A DNA stretch of 64,000 nt from Palsa-504 sp963834685 (GTDB lineage Bacteria; Actinomycetota; Actinomycetes; Streptosporangiales; Streptosporangiaceae), in NCBI GenBank assembly GCA_963834685.1, contig CAWICW010000016.1:1-64000 (forward strand), in the 5' to 3' direction. Below, one piece after another: positions 15,865 to 26,648 of this stretch. The position numbers and the translations under genes were made by a program. The notes under the pieces are model-generated. The model was not told where the DNA came from and made no database searches. It worked only from the letters and a program-made list of their open reading frames with translations. Position 1 is the first letter of the stretch. Each line of letters begins with the position of its first letter.

Positions 15865-17268
15865 ATGGCGAAGTCATCGGCGGGGGCGGCCGGCTACCGG
15901 TGCACGGAGTGCGGCTGGCAGGCGCCCAAGTGGACCGGGCGGTGCAGCGAATGCCAGGCCTGGGGCACGGTCGAGGAGGCCGGGACGCCCCGGCTGGCCC
16001 GCGCGGGCATCCGGGCGGTGACCTACCGGACGGCCGCGCCGGTCAGCGCCGCGGCGGTTCCAATCGGCCAGGTGGACGCGACCGACGCCCGGGCCCGCCC
16101 GACCGGCCTGGACGAGCTGGACCGGGTGCTCGGCGGCGGGCTGGTGCCCGGCGCGGTGCTGCTGCTGGCGGGCGAGCCGGGGGTGGGCAAGTCGACCCTG
16201 CTGCTGGAGACGGGGGCCCTGGTCGCGGAGGCCGGGCCGGTGCTCTACGTCACCGGGGAGGAGTCCGCCGCCCAGGTCCGGTCGCGCGCGGACCGGATCG
16301 GCGCGGTCAGCGAACGGCTGTTCCTGGCCGCCGAGACCGACCTGGACGCGGTGCTCGGTCACATCGACGCGGTCGAGCCCCGGCTGCTCATCATCGACTC
16401 GGTGCAGACCATCGCCGCCGCCGGGGTCGAGGGGTCCCCCGGCGGGGTCACCCAGGTCCGGGCCGTGGCCAGCGCCCTGATCTCGGTGGCCAAGGAACGG
16501 TCGCTGGCGACCATCCTGGTCGGGCACGTGACCAAGGATGGTTCGGTGGCCGGGCCGCGGACCCTGGAGCACCTGGTCGACGTGGTGCTGCACTTCGACG
16601 GCGACCGCCATTCCCAGCTGCGCATGGTCCGGGCCGTGAAGAACCGGTACGGGCCGACGGACGAGGTCGGCTGCTTCGACCTCGGCGAGTACGGGCTGAT
16701 CGGCCTGCCCGACCCGAGCGGGCTGTTCATCTCCCAGCACCGCGAGCCGGTTCCCGGGACCTGCGTCACCGTCACCCTGGAGGGGCGCAGGCCGCTGCCC
16801 GCCGAGGTGCAGGCCCTGGTCGGGAACTCGGCGCTCGAGGTACCGCGCCGGACCACGTCCGGGCTGGACGCCGCGCGGGTCGGCATGGTGCTGGCCGTCC
16901 TGCAGCGCCGGGCCGGGCTCAAGCTCGGCCGGCAGGATGTGTATGCGGCGACCGTGGGCGGCGTACGGCTGACCGAGCCTTCGGTAGACCTGGCCGTGGC
17001 CATCTCGCTGGCCAGTTCCGCGGCCAACCTGAGCGTGCCGCACGGGGTGGTGGCCATCGGCGAGGTCGGGCTGGCGGGCGAGGTGCGCCGGGTCGCGGGG
17101 CTGGCACGCCGGCTGGCCGAAGCCGAGCGGATGGGCTTTCGCCGCGCGGTCGTCCCGGCCGGCTCGGCAGGCCTGGAAGGCACCCGCGACGCCGCCGAGC
17201 TCATCGAGGTCGTCCAGGTCGAGGACATTCGCCAGGCGCTGGCCGCAGTGCTGGGCACCCAGCCCTGA
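15865..17268 (+). CDS. radA: DNA repair protein RadA
   Basis: RadA (Sms) is a RecA-related ATPase that processes recombination intermediates by branch migration. The start MAKSSAGAAGYRCTECGW at ATG 15865 gives 467 aa. The N-terminal zinc finger is CTECGWQAPKWTGRCSEC, Walker A is GEPGVGKST, and Walker B is LLIIDSVQT. The family KNRFG motif appears here as KNRYG (KNRYGPTDEVG). The C-terminal Lon-like domain includes VGGVRLTEPSVDLAVAISLASS. In mycobacteria disA follows radA; here mutY is next and disA is missing. Confidence 0.97.
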   Translation: MAKSSAGAAGYRCTECGWQAPKWTGRCSECQAWGTVEEAGTPRLARAGIRAVTYRTAAPVSAAAVPIGQVDATDARARPTGLDELDRVLGGGLVPGAVLLLAGEPGVGKSTLLLETGALVAEAGPVLYVTGEESAAQVRSRADRIGAVSERLFLAAETDLDAVLGHIDAVEPRLLIIDSVQTIAAAGVEGSPGGVTQVRAVASALISVAKERSLATILVGHVTKDGSVAGPRTLEHLVDVVLHFDGDRHSQLRMVRAVKNRYGPTDEVGCFDLGEYGLIGLPDPSGLFISQHREPVPGTCVTVTLEGRRPLPAEVQALVGNSALEVPRRTTSGLDAARVGMVLAVLQRRAGLKLGRQDVYAATVGGVRLTEPSVDLAVAISLASSAANLSVPHGVVAIGEVGLAGEVRRVAGLARRLAEAERMGFRRAVVPAGSAGLEGTRDAAELIEVVQVEDIRQALAAVLGTQP

Positions 17269-17390
17269 GGGTCAGCGGACCAGCAGGAAGCTGAACGTCC
17301 CGCGGTGATGGCGGGCGTCCTGGCCGGGGCCCGGGGACGGGACCGCGCCTGGCCCGGGCAGGCTCGGAGCCGTGTAACGATAGGGGCGTC

Positions 17391-18308
17391 ATGACCATGC
17401 CCTACACGGAGCCGGTGCTGGACTGGTTCTCGCGTCATGCGCGCGACCTGCCGTGGCGCGGGCCTGGTACCACGCCCTGGTCGGTGCTGGTCAGCGAGGT
17501 CATGCTGCAGCAGACGCCGGTGGCCCGGGTGGTGCCCGCGCACCAGAGCTGGCTGGCCCGCTGGCCGGCGCCCGCCGCTCTAGCCGCGGAACCGGCCGGC
17601 GAGGCGATCCGGCAGTGGGGCCGGCTGGGGTACCCGCGGCGCGCGCTGCGACTGCACGAGACGGCCATCATCGTGACTGCGCGGCACGGCGGGACGGTGC
17701 CGGACGACATCGATGCCCTGCTGGCGCTGCCGGGAGTCGGCAGCTACACCGCCGCGGCGGTGGCCAGCTTCGCCTTCGGCCAGCGGCACGCGGTGCTCGA
17801 CACCAACGTCCGCCGGGTGCTGGCCCGGCTGGTGACCGGCCAGCCGCGACCGCGCAGCACGCCGTCGCCAGCCGAGCGGCGGATGGCCGAGTCGCTGCTG
17901 CCCGCCGAGCCGGCGGTCGCGGCGCGCTGGTCGGTGGCCGTGATGGAGCTGGGCGCGCTGGTCTGCACCGCGGCCAGCCCGCGCTGCGCCAGCTGCCCGG
18001 TGGCCCGGCACTGCGCCTGGCTCGCCGACGGGTGCCCGCCGGAAGGCGCGGAGCTGGTCCGGCGCCGGGCGCAGCGATACGACGGCACGGACCGGCAGTG
18101 CCGGGGGCGCCTGCTCGCGGTGCTGCGCGAGGGCGGCGGTCCCGTCGTCCAGGCCGACTTCGACGCGGTGTGGGCCGACCGGGCCCAGCTGGCCCGCGCC
18201 CTGGACGGGCTGGTCGCCGACGGCCTGGTCGATCCCCTGCCGGACGGCCGCTACGCGCTACCCGGGGCGGCAACGACGTCGTCGGGGGCCGGACCGCAGA
18301 CAGCGTGA
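17391..18308 (+). CDS. mutY: A/G-specific adenine glycosylase
   Basis: MutY removes adenine mispaired with 8-oxoguanine. It is 305 aa. The catalytic Glu is in SEVMLQQTPV, the helix-hairpin-helix is LPGVGSYTAAAVASFAFGQ, and the catalytic Asp is in AVLDTNVRRVLAR. The 4Fe-4S ligands are in CTAASPRCASCPVARHC. The C-terminal NUDIX-like 8-oxoG-recognition domain is not obvious: only about 90 residues follow the cluster, as in the short actinobacterial MutY proteins. It converges on clpC. Confidence 0.95.
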   Translation: MTMPYTEPVLDWFSRHARDLPWRGPGTTPWSVLVSEVMLQQTPVARVVPAHQSWLARWPAPAALAAEPAGEAIRQWGRLGYPRRALRLHETAIIVTARHGGTVPDDIDALLALPGVGSYTAAAVASFAFGQRHAVLDTNVRRVLARLVTGQPRPRSTPSPAERRMAESLLPAEPAVAARWSVAVMELGALVCTAASPRCASCPVARHCAWLADGCPPEGAELVRRRAQRYDGTDRQCRGRLLAVLREGGGPVVQADFDAVWADRAQLARALDGLVADGLVDPLPDGRYALPGAATTSSGAGPQTA

Positions 18309-18340
18309 AGCCCGGGCCTCGAGGTCGAGGCCCGGGCTTC
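18307..18340. terminator. Bidirectional hairpin terminator between mutY and clpC
   Basis: GAAGCCCGGGCCTCGA and its exact reverse complement are separated by two bases, making a 34-bp near-perfect palindrome that overlaps the mutY stop codon. It lies between the two convergent genes, and there is no clear U-tract, which is common in high-G+C actinomycetes. Confidence 0.85.
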
Positions 18341-18351
18341 GGGTCGCTGGG

Positions 18352-20934
<2,583 letters not shown>

Positions 20935-21497
20935 GTCGTCGCTCTCCTCACCGCACGGGGGCCGGTCCGGGCCGGGATGGGTCGGGCCCTACCTTGCCTA
21001 CTCCGCATAGTAGCCGCGTGCCCACCGTGGCGCTTAATGCGAGTATGCGTCACACACACCAAGACGTTCCCTGGACACGGCCGTTCACCCACTTCAAACC
21101 GGCTGGACGAGACGCGTGTTCCCGTAATCACGCCCGGTACGCCGGAAGCGAACGGGCATCCCGGGCGAGCCAGAGGCTGCCGACGCCGCCTGGACTCCCC
21201 CCGCGAGCCAGAGGGGCGCGGTGCCGTCTGGACTGAGGAGCGAGGAACGAGCGACGAGGGAAGGCGGCACCTTAAGAGCGCCCCGGAGGCGAGTGGGGAA
21301 AACACAGCACCGCTGGCCCTCCGGCGGGGTGGCCGCCAGGCCCGGGCCAACGGTGCGATGTGACCGGCCGGGCCCGCAGCGGTCCTTTCTAACGCTACCG
21401 CTCTGTCTTCCCCTTGAGCCCGCCCTGGGGGTCGCTCGCCACAGGGCGAAGAACCCGGGAGAACGCCAAAGAACTCGCGAACTCCGGTGCGTACGTG
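20935..21497. other. Long non-coding stretch between clpC and lsr2
   Basis: This 563-bp gap holds the clpC promoter region on the minus strand and, at 21197-21307, the structured repeat S2. I see no gene on either strand. I looked for a ClgR-type GTTCGC-N-GCGAAC operator near clpC and did not find a clear one. Confidence 0.6.
21197..21307. repeat. Structured intergenic repeat, copy S2
   Basis: This copy shares its two flanks with S1 at 6415-6472 (CCCCGCGAGCCAGAGGGGCGC and GCGCCCCGGAGGCGAG followed by TGGGG). Between the base stems it carries an extra ~58-bp arm whose ends pair (GGTGCCG 21220-21226 with CGGCACC 21265-21271). It lies 3' of lsr2 and upstream of clpC. Confidence 0.6.
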
Positions 21498-21821
21498 CTA
21501 GTGCGCGGCTTCGTACTCCGCGACGATGTTCGCCGGAATGCGGCCACGCTCATTGACCTTGTATCCGCGCTGCTTGGCCCACGCGCGGATTTGCGCACTG
21601 CGCTCACGGCCGGGACCAGTGCGCGCCCGGCGACGCCGGGCCGGAGCACTTGCTTTGCGCGCGTGCTCCACATAGTGAGCCAGCTCTTTACGAAGCTTGC
21701 CTGCGTTGCCGGTACTGAGATCGATCTCATACGAGGCGCCATCGAGTCCAAACGTTACGGTCTCTGTGGCCTCGCTCCCATCGAGATCGTCGACGAGAAG
21801 CACCTGCACCTTCTGTGCCAT
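21498..21821 (-). CDS. lsr2: Lsr2 nucleoid-associated protein
   Basis: Lsr2 is the actinobacterial H-NS-like xenogeneic silencer that binds A+T-rich DNA. The start MAQKVQVLLVDDLDGSEA at ATG 21821 gives 107 aa. The N-terminal oligomerisation domain contains TVTFGLDGASYEIDLS and the C-terminal DNA-binding domain has the AT-hook-like RGR in VNERGRIPANIVAEY. It is next to clpC, the conserved actinobacterial order. Confidence 0.97.
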   Translation of the reverse strand: MAQKVQVLLVDDLDGSEATETVTFGLDGASYEIDLSTGNAGKLRKELAHYVEHARKASAPARRRRARTGPGRERSAQIRAWAKQRGYKVNERGRIPANIVAEYEAAH

Positions 21822-22095
21822 CGAATCGGCCCTTCTGACGGAGCAACCTATTTTGGATGCTAAACATATACCAAATCTCTTGTCGTTGACAATTCCGCGA
21901 CTGCCGATTCGCGCATAATCCGGCGCTGACGCGGCCATCCGACTAGGGCCCGGGACGCTGGTAACTCTCCGTAATCAAGCCTTAGGTGCACGGTTAGCGC
22001 GGCCATGCTGAGAAGACGGACGGCGAACCGGGCCGACAGTTCCAGTGCAACTTGTTCTGCCGAGTTCGGCATATACCCGGCCGTTCCGTGAAATA

Positions 22096-22245
22096 TCAAG
22101 ACCGCCGGTCGCGCGATCGGCGCCGGTCGCGGGGCGTGCCGCCGCGCCGGGTGCCCATCTGCCGGCGCAGGAACACGACCAGGCCGATGATGAACGCCGC
22201 GCAAACTACCAGCGGTGGAGTCAGCGCCGCGAGGTCCTGCCACAT
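22096..22245 (-). CDS. Small single-pass membrane protein (49 aa)
   Basis: A short frame begins at ATG 22245 behind GGGAGGG and encodes MWQDLAALTPP, one hydrophobic helix (LVVCAAFIIGLVVFL), and a very basic tail (RRQMGTRRG...RDRRRSRDRRS). Charge asymmetry predicts the basic tail in the cytoplasm. It sits between lsr2 and the N-acetyltransferase on the same strand. I do not know a function. Confidence 0.6.
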   Translation of the reverse strand: MWQDLAALTPPLVVCAAFIIGLVVFLRRQMGTRRGGTPRDRRRSRDRRS

Positions 22246-22326
22246 AACACCGCCCTCCCGGTAACCCACTGCGGCCGGTGCTCCTGCTGGGCTTGTATCG
22301 TCTCGTGCGTAACGCCGATGCTCATT

Positions 22327-22842
22327 TCACCGCTCCGGTAAGAGGCGCAACAGCATGCGGGTGTTGCCCAAGGTGTTGGGCTTTACCCGCTCCAGGTCGA
22401 GAAACTCGGCCACGCCCTCGTCATAGGAACGCAATAGCTCCGAGTACACCTCTGCGGCCACAGGCGTACCGCTGATGGGCTGGAATCCATGGCGAGCGAA
22501 GAAGTCGACCGCGAAAGTAAGGCAGAACACGCGGCGCACCCCGAGCACGCGGGCGCGGGCCAGCAACTCGCCCACGATCGCGTGACCGATACCGAGCCCT
22601 TGGCGGTCTGGCACAACCGCCACCGTCCGGATCTCGGCGAGATCCTCCCACATCACGTGCAATGCACCGCAACCCGTCAGCGCAGCGTCATCAACCAGTT
22701 CTGCTACGCAGAACTCCTGGACGTCTTCATAGAGCGTCACCGTGGCTTTACTCAGCAAACATCCAGACTCCACATTAGAGTCGATGAGCTTGCGGATCAT
22801 AGGCACGTCGCGAGTGCGTGCGGGCCTGATCGTGTATGCCAT
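22327..22842 (-). CDS. GNAT family amino-acid N-acetyltransferase
   Basis: A 171-aa single GNAT domain starting MAYTIRPARTRDVPMIRKLID at ATG 22842. Acetyl-CoA-binding motif A is AVVPDRQGLGIGHAIVGELLARA, followed by CLTFAVDFFARHGFQPI. This pattern matches the short actinobacterial ArgA-like N-acetylglutamate synthases (as in Mycobacterium) that sit near lsr2 in several genera. The substrate, glutamate, is inferred from that family and position. Confidence 0.85.
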   Translation of the reverse strand: MAYTIRPARTRDVPMIRKLIDSNVESGCLLSKATVTLYEDVQEFCVAELVDDAALTGCGALHVMWEDLAEIRTVAVVPDRQGLGIGHAIVGELLARARVLGVRRVFCLTFAVDFFARHGFQPISGTPVAAEVYSELLRSYDEGVAEFLDLERVKPNTLGNTRMLLRLLPER

Positions 22843-22955
22843 AGCGCCGTCCACGATAGCCGCTGGGCCGGCCCGGCCGGGCCGGCGCGCGGCCCGGAAG
22901 AAGTTTTCCCGAGTCGGTTGAGCAACCGGCCTCCAGTCCAATATCGTGCATCGCT

Positions 22956-23936
22956 GTGCGCAAACTGAGCGGAGCGGCCAGCCTGGTCACCGCCACGGTC
23001 GCGCTCGCCCTGCTGGTCCCCGCCGCGGACAGCCTGGCCCAGGTCACCGCGCCAAAGCCGACCCTGACCAGCCTGGTCGCGCAGGCCAAGCAGCTGGAGT
23101 TCCAGATCAACGCGCTGAGCGAGCAGTACGACGGGCTGCGCATCCAGCTCAGCCGGGCCCAGTCCGACGCGCAGATCGCCCAGCAGGCCGCCGCCCGGGA
23201 CGCGACCGCGCTGGCCAGCGGCCAGCAGGCTATCGCCCGGCTGGCCGCGGAGAACTACATGAACGCCGGGCTCGACCCGACCTTGCAGGCGCTCACCACG
23301 GGCAACCCGGAGCAGTTCCTCAGCCAGGCCTCCACCATCACCGCGCTAGATCAGGCCACCGGCGAAAAGGTCAGCACGCTGACCGACGTTGAGGACCAGG
23401 ATCAGCGCGCCCGGCAGACGGCCGACCAGCAGCTCGCCGCGGTGCGGGCGCTCGAGACCCAAATGAACGCCAGGAAGCAAGCTATCGACGCCAAGATCGA
23501 TCAGGTTAACAGCGCGGCGATGCAGCAGGCCATGGCCATTTTCACGCAGACCGGGCAGTACCCGGATATCAGCATTCCGACCGCGAACACCGTCGGGGCC
23601 GAGGCCCTGGCCGCGGCGCTGTCCCGGCGCGGTGATCCGTACGTCTGGGGGGCGGCCGGCCCGGGTGAATTCGACTGCTCGGGGCTAGTGGTCTGGGCCT
23701 TCGCTCAGGAAGGCATCTCGCTTCCGCACTACACAGGAGACCTGTGGAACTCTGGCGTGCATATTCCCCGCGCCGACCTGGAGCCCGGCGATCTGGTGTT
23801 CTTCTTCCCCGACATTTCGCACGTGGGGATTTACCTGGGTGACGGGCTGATGGTGGACGCGCCGGACTTCGGTGAGGTGGTCCGCGTGGAGCCGGTGTAC
23901 TGGGGCGCGTACGTCGGCGCGGTCCGCATCGGCTAG
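22956..23936 (+). CDS. Secreted NlpC/P60 (C40) peptidoglycan endopeptidase
   Basis: A 326-aa exported hydrolase. Residues 1-30 form a signal peptide (LSGAASLVTATVALALLVPAADSLAQ). Residues about 37-205 form a long coiled-coil (LTSLVAQAKQLEFQINALSEQYDGL...), and 210-326 the NlpC/P60 domain. The catalytic Cys is in GEFDCSGLVVWAF, the His in DISHVGIYLGDGLMVDAP, and RRGDPYVWGAAGP is the usual entry motif. This is the RipA-like architecture of cell-separation endopeptidases. The start is GTG 22956. It converges on coaX with a 4-bp overlap of stops. Confidence 0.93.
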   Translation: MRKLSGAASLVTATVALALLVPAADSLAQVTAPKPTLTSLVAQAKQLEFQINALSEQYDGLRIQLSRAQSDAQIAQQAAARDATALASGQQAIARLAAENYMNAGLDPTLQALTTGNPEQFLSQASTITALDQATGEKVSTLTDVEDQDQRARQTADQQLAAVRALETQMNARKQAIDAKIDQVNSAAMQQAMAIFTQTGQYPDISIPTANTVGAEALAAALSRRGDPYVWGAAGPGEFDCSGLVVWAFAQEGISLPHYTGDLWNSGVHIPRADLEPGDLVFFFPDISHVGIYLGDGLMVDAPDFGEVVRVEPVYWGAYVGAVRIG

Positions 23937-24727
23937 CCGGCCGACTCCGCGTTTCTCTCGTAGACCAGCCGGAGGCCAATCAGGGTGAGCCACGGCTCGT
24001 AGTAATCGATGACGCTGACCTCGCCCAGGACCAGCGGCGCGAGGCCGCCGGTGGCGATCGTGGTCACCGTGCCGGGGTCGTCAGGAGAAAGCTCGCGCGC
24101 CATCCGGGTGGCAATTCCCTCCACCTGGGCGGCGAACCCGTAGATGATGCCGGATTGCAGGGCCTCCACGGTGTTCTTGCCGATGACGCGGGGCGGCCTG
24201 GTCAATTCGACCTTGAGCAGCTGAGCGGCGCGCCGGGACAAGGCGTCCACGGATATCTCGATTCCGGGGGCGAGCGCGCCGCCGACGAACTCGCCCCGTG
24301 CGCTCACCGCGTCGAAGTTGGTCGAGGTCCCGAAGTCCACCACGATCGCCGGGCCGCCATAAAGGTGCACCGCAGCAAGCGAGTTCATGATGCGGTCGCT
24401 GCCCACTTCTTTGGGGTTGTCAGTGCGTACCGGGACGCCCGTCTTTACCCCCGGCTCGACGATGACGGTGGCCAGGTCACCGTAATAGCGCCGGCACATC
24501 TCGCGCATCTCGTGCAGCACCGAGGGCACGGTCGAGCACAGCGAAATGCCGTGGATCTCCCCTTCGCTAAAGGCGTCGCTGCGCCCCAGCAGGCCGTGCA
24601 GCACCACGGCCAGTTCATCCGCGGTCCGGTCCGGAACGGTAGCTATCCGCCAGTGGTCAATGACCTGGTCGCCGTCGAATACTCCGAGCACCGTATTGGT
24701 GTTCCCGATGTCAATGGTCAACAGCAC
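23933..24727 (-). CDS. coaX: Type III pantothenate kinase
   Basis: CoaX phosphorylates pantothenate in the first committed step to CoA. It is 264 aa. The phosphate loop is LTIDIGNTNTVLGVFDGD, PVRTDNPKEVGSDRIMNSLA binds pantothenate, VVDFGTSTNFDAV carries the catalytic Asp, and GGALAPGIEIS follows. The start overlaps the panC end by 17 bp, so DUF2520-panC-coaX form one pantothenate/CoA operon. panD, usual in this neighbourhood, is missing. Confidence 0.96.
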   Translation of the reverse strand: MLLTIDIGNTNTVLGVFDGDQVIDHWRIATVPDRTADELAVVLHGLLGRSDAFSEGEIHGISLCSTVPSVLHEMREMCRRYYGDLATVIVEPGVKTGVPVRTDNPKEVGSDRIMNSLAAVHLYGGPAIVVDFGTSTNFDAVSARGEFVGGALAPGIEISVDALSRRAAQLLKVELTRPPRVIGKNTVEALQSGIIYGFAAQVEGIATRMARELSPDDPGTVTTIATGGLAPLVLGEVSVIDYYEPWLTLIGLRLVYERNAESAG

Positions 24728-25649
24728 CGCGGAAATCCCTTTCCGTGTTCCGGCCGCCGGTCAGCACGACCGGCACGTTATCGATCAGCCGGGTGCCGCC
24801 CGCGGTGACCGCGGCCACGATCAGCGCGGGCCCGGGCCCGGGCAGGCCGAACGTGCCCGGATCGACGACCGCGACGTAGTCGACCGCCAGGGCGGGCGCG
24901 GCGCGCAGGACCGTCCGGGTGGCGGCCAGCGCCGCCGCGGCGCTCCCCCCATCTTCGGCCGCGGCCCGGGCCTGGCCCGCGCGCAGCGCGCGGGGCAGGG
25001 TAAGCGCCAGCTCGCGGTCGGCCGCGGACAGGTACCGGTTCCGGCTCGAGGTGGCCAGGCCGTCGGGGTCGCGCACGATCGGCACCGCCTCGATGGCCAG
25101 GCCCAGGTCGGTGTCGGCGACCAGCCGACGGACCAGCGCGAGCTGCTGCGCGTCCTTCTCCCCGAACACCGCGACGTCCGGGCGGATCAGGTGGAACAGC
25201 TTGAGCACCACGGTCAGCACGCCGCCGAAGAAGCCGGGCCGGAACTCGCCCTCGAACACCTGACCCGCCGGACCTGGGTCCACGGTCACCCGCGGCGGGC
25301 CGCCGGGGTACATCTCAGCGGCCGACGGGGCGAAGACGGCCCCTACCCCCTCTTCGACGCACATGGCGAGGTCGTCGTCCAGGGTCCGCGGGTACCGGTC
25401 CAGGTCCTCGCCCGGCCGGAACTGCAGCGGGTTGACGAAGATCGACACGATCACGCTGCCGGCCGGCCCGGCCGCGGCGCGGGCGGCCCGCAGCAGGGCG
25501 CGATGCCCGGCGTGGAGCGCGCCCATGGTCGGTACCAGGACCACGGGGGCGGCCAGGCGCGGACGTGCGGCGGCCAGTTCGGCCTTGGTCCGTAGCAGGG
25601 CCGGCGGGCGTGCCGGCTGGCTCACGGGCTGGCTCACGGGCTGGCTCAC
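24711..25649 (-). CDS. panC: Pantoate--beta-alanine ligase
   Basis: PanC condenses pantoate and beta-alanine with ATP to give pantothenate. It is 312 aa. The HIGH-like motif is VPTMGALHAGHRALL, pantoate binding is in VSIFVNPLQFRPGEDLDRYPR, FGEKDAQQLALV is intact, and the KMSKS-like loop is TSSRNRYLS. The N terminus is a short SQPV repeat (MSQPVSQPVSQP), from a 12-bp DNA repeat, so a start after the repeat is possible. It overlaps the DUF2520 stop by 4 bp. Confidence 0.96.
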   Translation of the reverse strand: MSQPVSQPVSQPARPPALLRTKAELAAARPRLAAPVVLVPTMGALHAGHRALLRAARAAAGPAGSVIVSIFVNPLQFRPGEDLDRYPRTLDDDLAMCVEEGVGAVFAPSAAEMYPGGPPRVTVDPGPAGQVFEGEFRPGFFGGVLTVVLKLFHLIRPDVAVFGEKDAQQLALVRRLVADTDLGLAIEAVPIVRDPDGLATSSRNRYLSAADRELALTLPRALRAGQARAAAEDGGSAAAALAATRTVLRAAPALAVDYVAVVDPGTFGLPGPGPALIVAAVTAGGTRLIDNVPVVLTGGRNTERDFRGAVDH

Positions 25650-26590
25650 GGGCGGCCGCCGAGCACGCCGAGCAGGCGTTCGGCGTCGGCTGGCTTGAGC
25701 AGCCCGGTGGCCAGCGCGCGGTCGGCGGTCAGCCGGGCCATGGCGATGTAGGCGGCGACCGCGGCGGGCGAGGCTGACGGCTCGGCGTCCAGTGCGGCCA
25801 CGTGAGCGGCCACGGTGTCAGCGTCGCCGCGGGCCACCGGGCCGGTCAGGCCCGCGTCACCGAAGCGCAGCGCGTTGTCCAGGGCGGCGGACAGCAGCGG
25901 CCCCAGCAGGCGGGCCGGATCGGCCACCCCAGCCGCCCGGAGCAGGTCCTCGGCCTGGGCCACGAGCGTGATCAGGTGGTTGGCGGCGCCCGCGAGCGCG
26001 GCGTGATACAGGTCCCGGTGCTCCTCGGCGATGAACACCGGCTCGCCGCCCATCTCGATGACCAGGGCCTCGGCCGCGGGCCGGAGCACCTCGGGCGCGG
26101 TGACCCCGAAGCACGTGCCGGCCAGCCGGTCCACGTCGTCGCCGCGCCCGGTGAACGTCATAACCGGGTGCAGCGCGAGCGGCAGCCCGCCCCGGCGCGC
26201 GGCGGGCTCGAGCACGGCCAGGCCGTGGCGGCCGCTGGCATGCGCCAGCATGCGGCCCTGTACCGGGGCCTCGGTGGCGGCCAGCCCGGCCACCAGGCTG
26301 GGCAGCACGTCGTCGGGCACGGTAAGCAGGACAAGGTCGGCGCGCCGGAGCACCTGGCTGGGGTCGGTGATGACCGCGGCGGGAAAGGTCGCGCGGGCCC
26401 GGCAGACGGAGGCCTCGGACACCGCGGCGGCGGCCACTACCGCGTGCCCGGCCCGGGCCAGGGCCGCGCCGAGGGCCGTGCCGGCCCGCCCGGCACCGAT
26501 GACGCCGACGGCCAGCCGGGCCGGGTGGGGCGCGGCGGGGTGGGGCGCGCCCGGGCTGGGCTCGGCACGGGCGGGAAGGTCAGGGTTCAT
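25646..26590 (-). CDS. Rossmann-like/DUF2520 dehydrogenase-like protein
   Basis: A 314-aa protein with an N-terminal NAD(P)-binding fold (VGVIGAGRAGTALGAALARAGH) and a C-terminal helical DUF2520 domain (LYHAALAGAANHLITLVAQAEDLL). It resembles 6-phosphogluconate dehydrogenase-like proteins and is consistently upstream of panC in actinomycetes. A ketopantoate reductase role is an attractive guess from that position, not something the sequence proves. The first 25 residues are Pro/Ala-rich and the true start may be later. Confidence 0.85.
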   Translation of the reverse strand: MNPDLPARAEPSPGAPHPAAPHPARLAVGVIGAGRAGTALGAALARAGHAVVAAAAVSEASVCRARATFPAAVITDPSQVLRRADLVLLTVPDDVLPSLVAGLAATEAPVQGRMLAHASGRHGLAVLEPAARRGGLPLALHPVMTFTGRGDDVDRLAGTCFGVTAPEVLRPAAEALVIEMGGEPVFIAEEHRDLYHAALAGAANHLITLVAQAEDLLRAAGVADPARLLGPLLSAALDNALRFGDAGLTGPVARGDADTVAAHVAALDAEPSASPAAVAAYIAMARLTADRALATGLLKPADAERLLGVLGGRP

Positions 26591-26648
26591 CTCTCGTTCC
26601 AGTCCTCGCGGGTACCGGACGGTGCTGCGGTGACCAGGATAGACGAGA

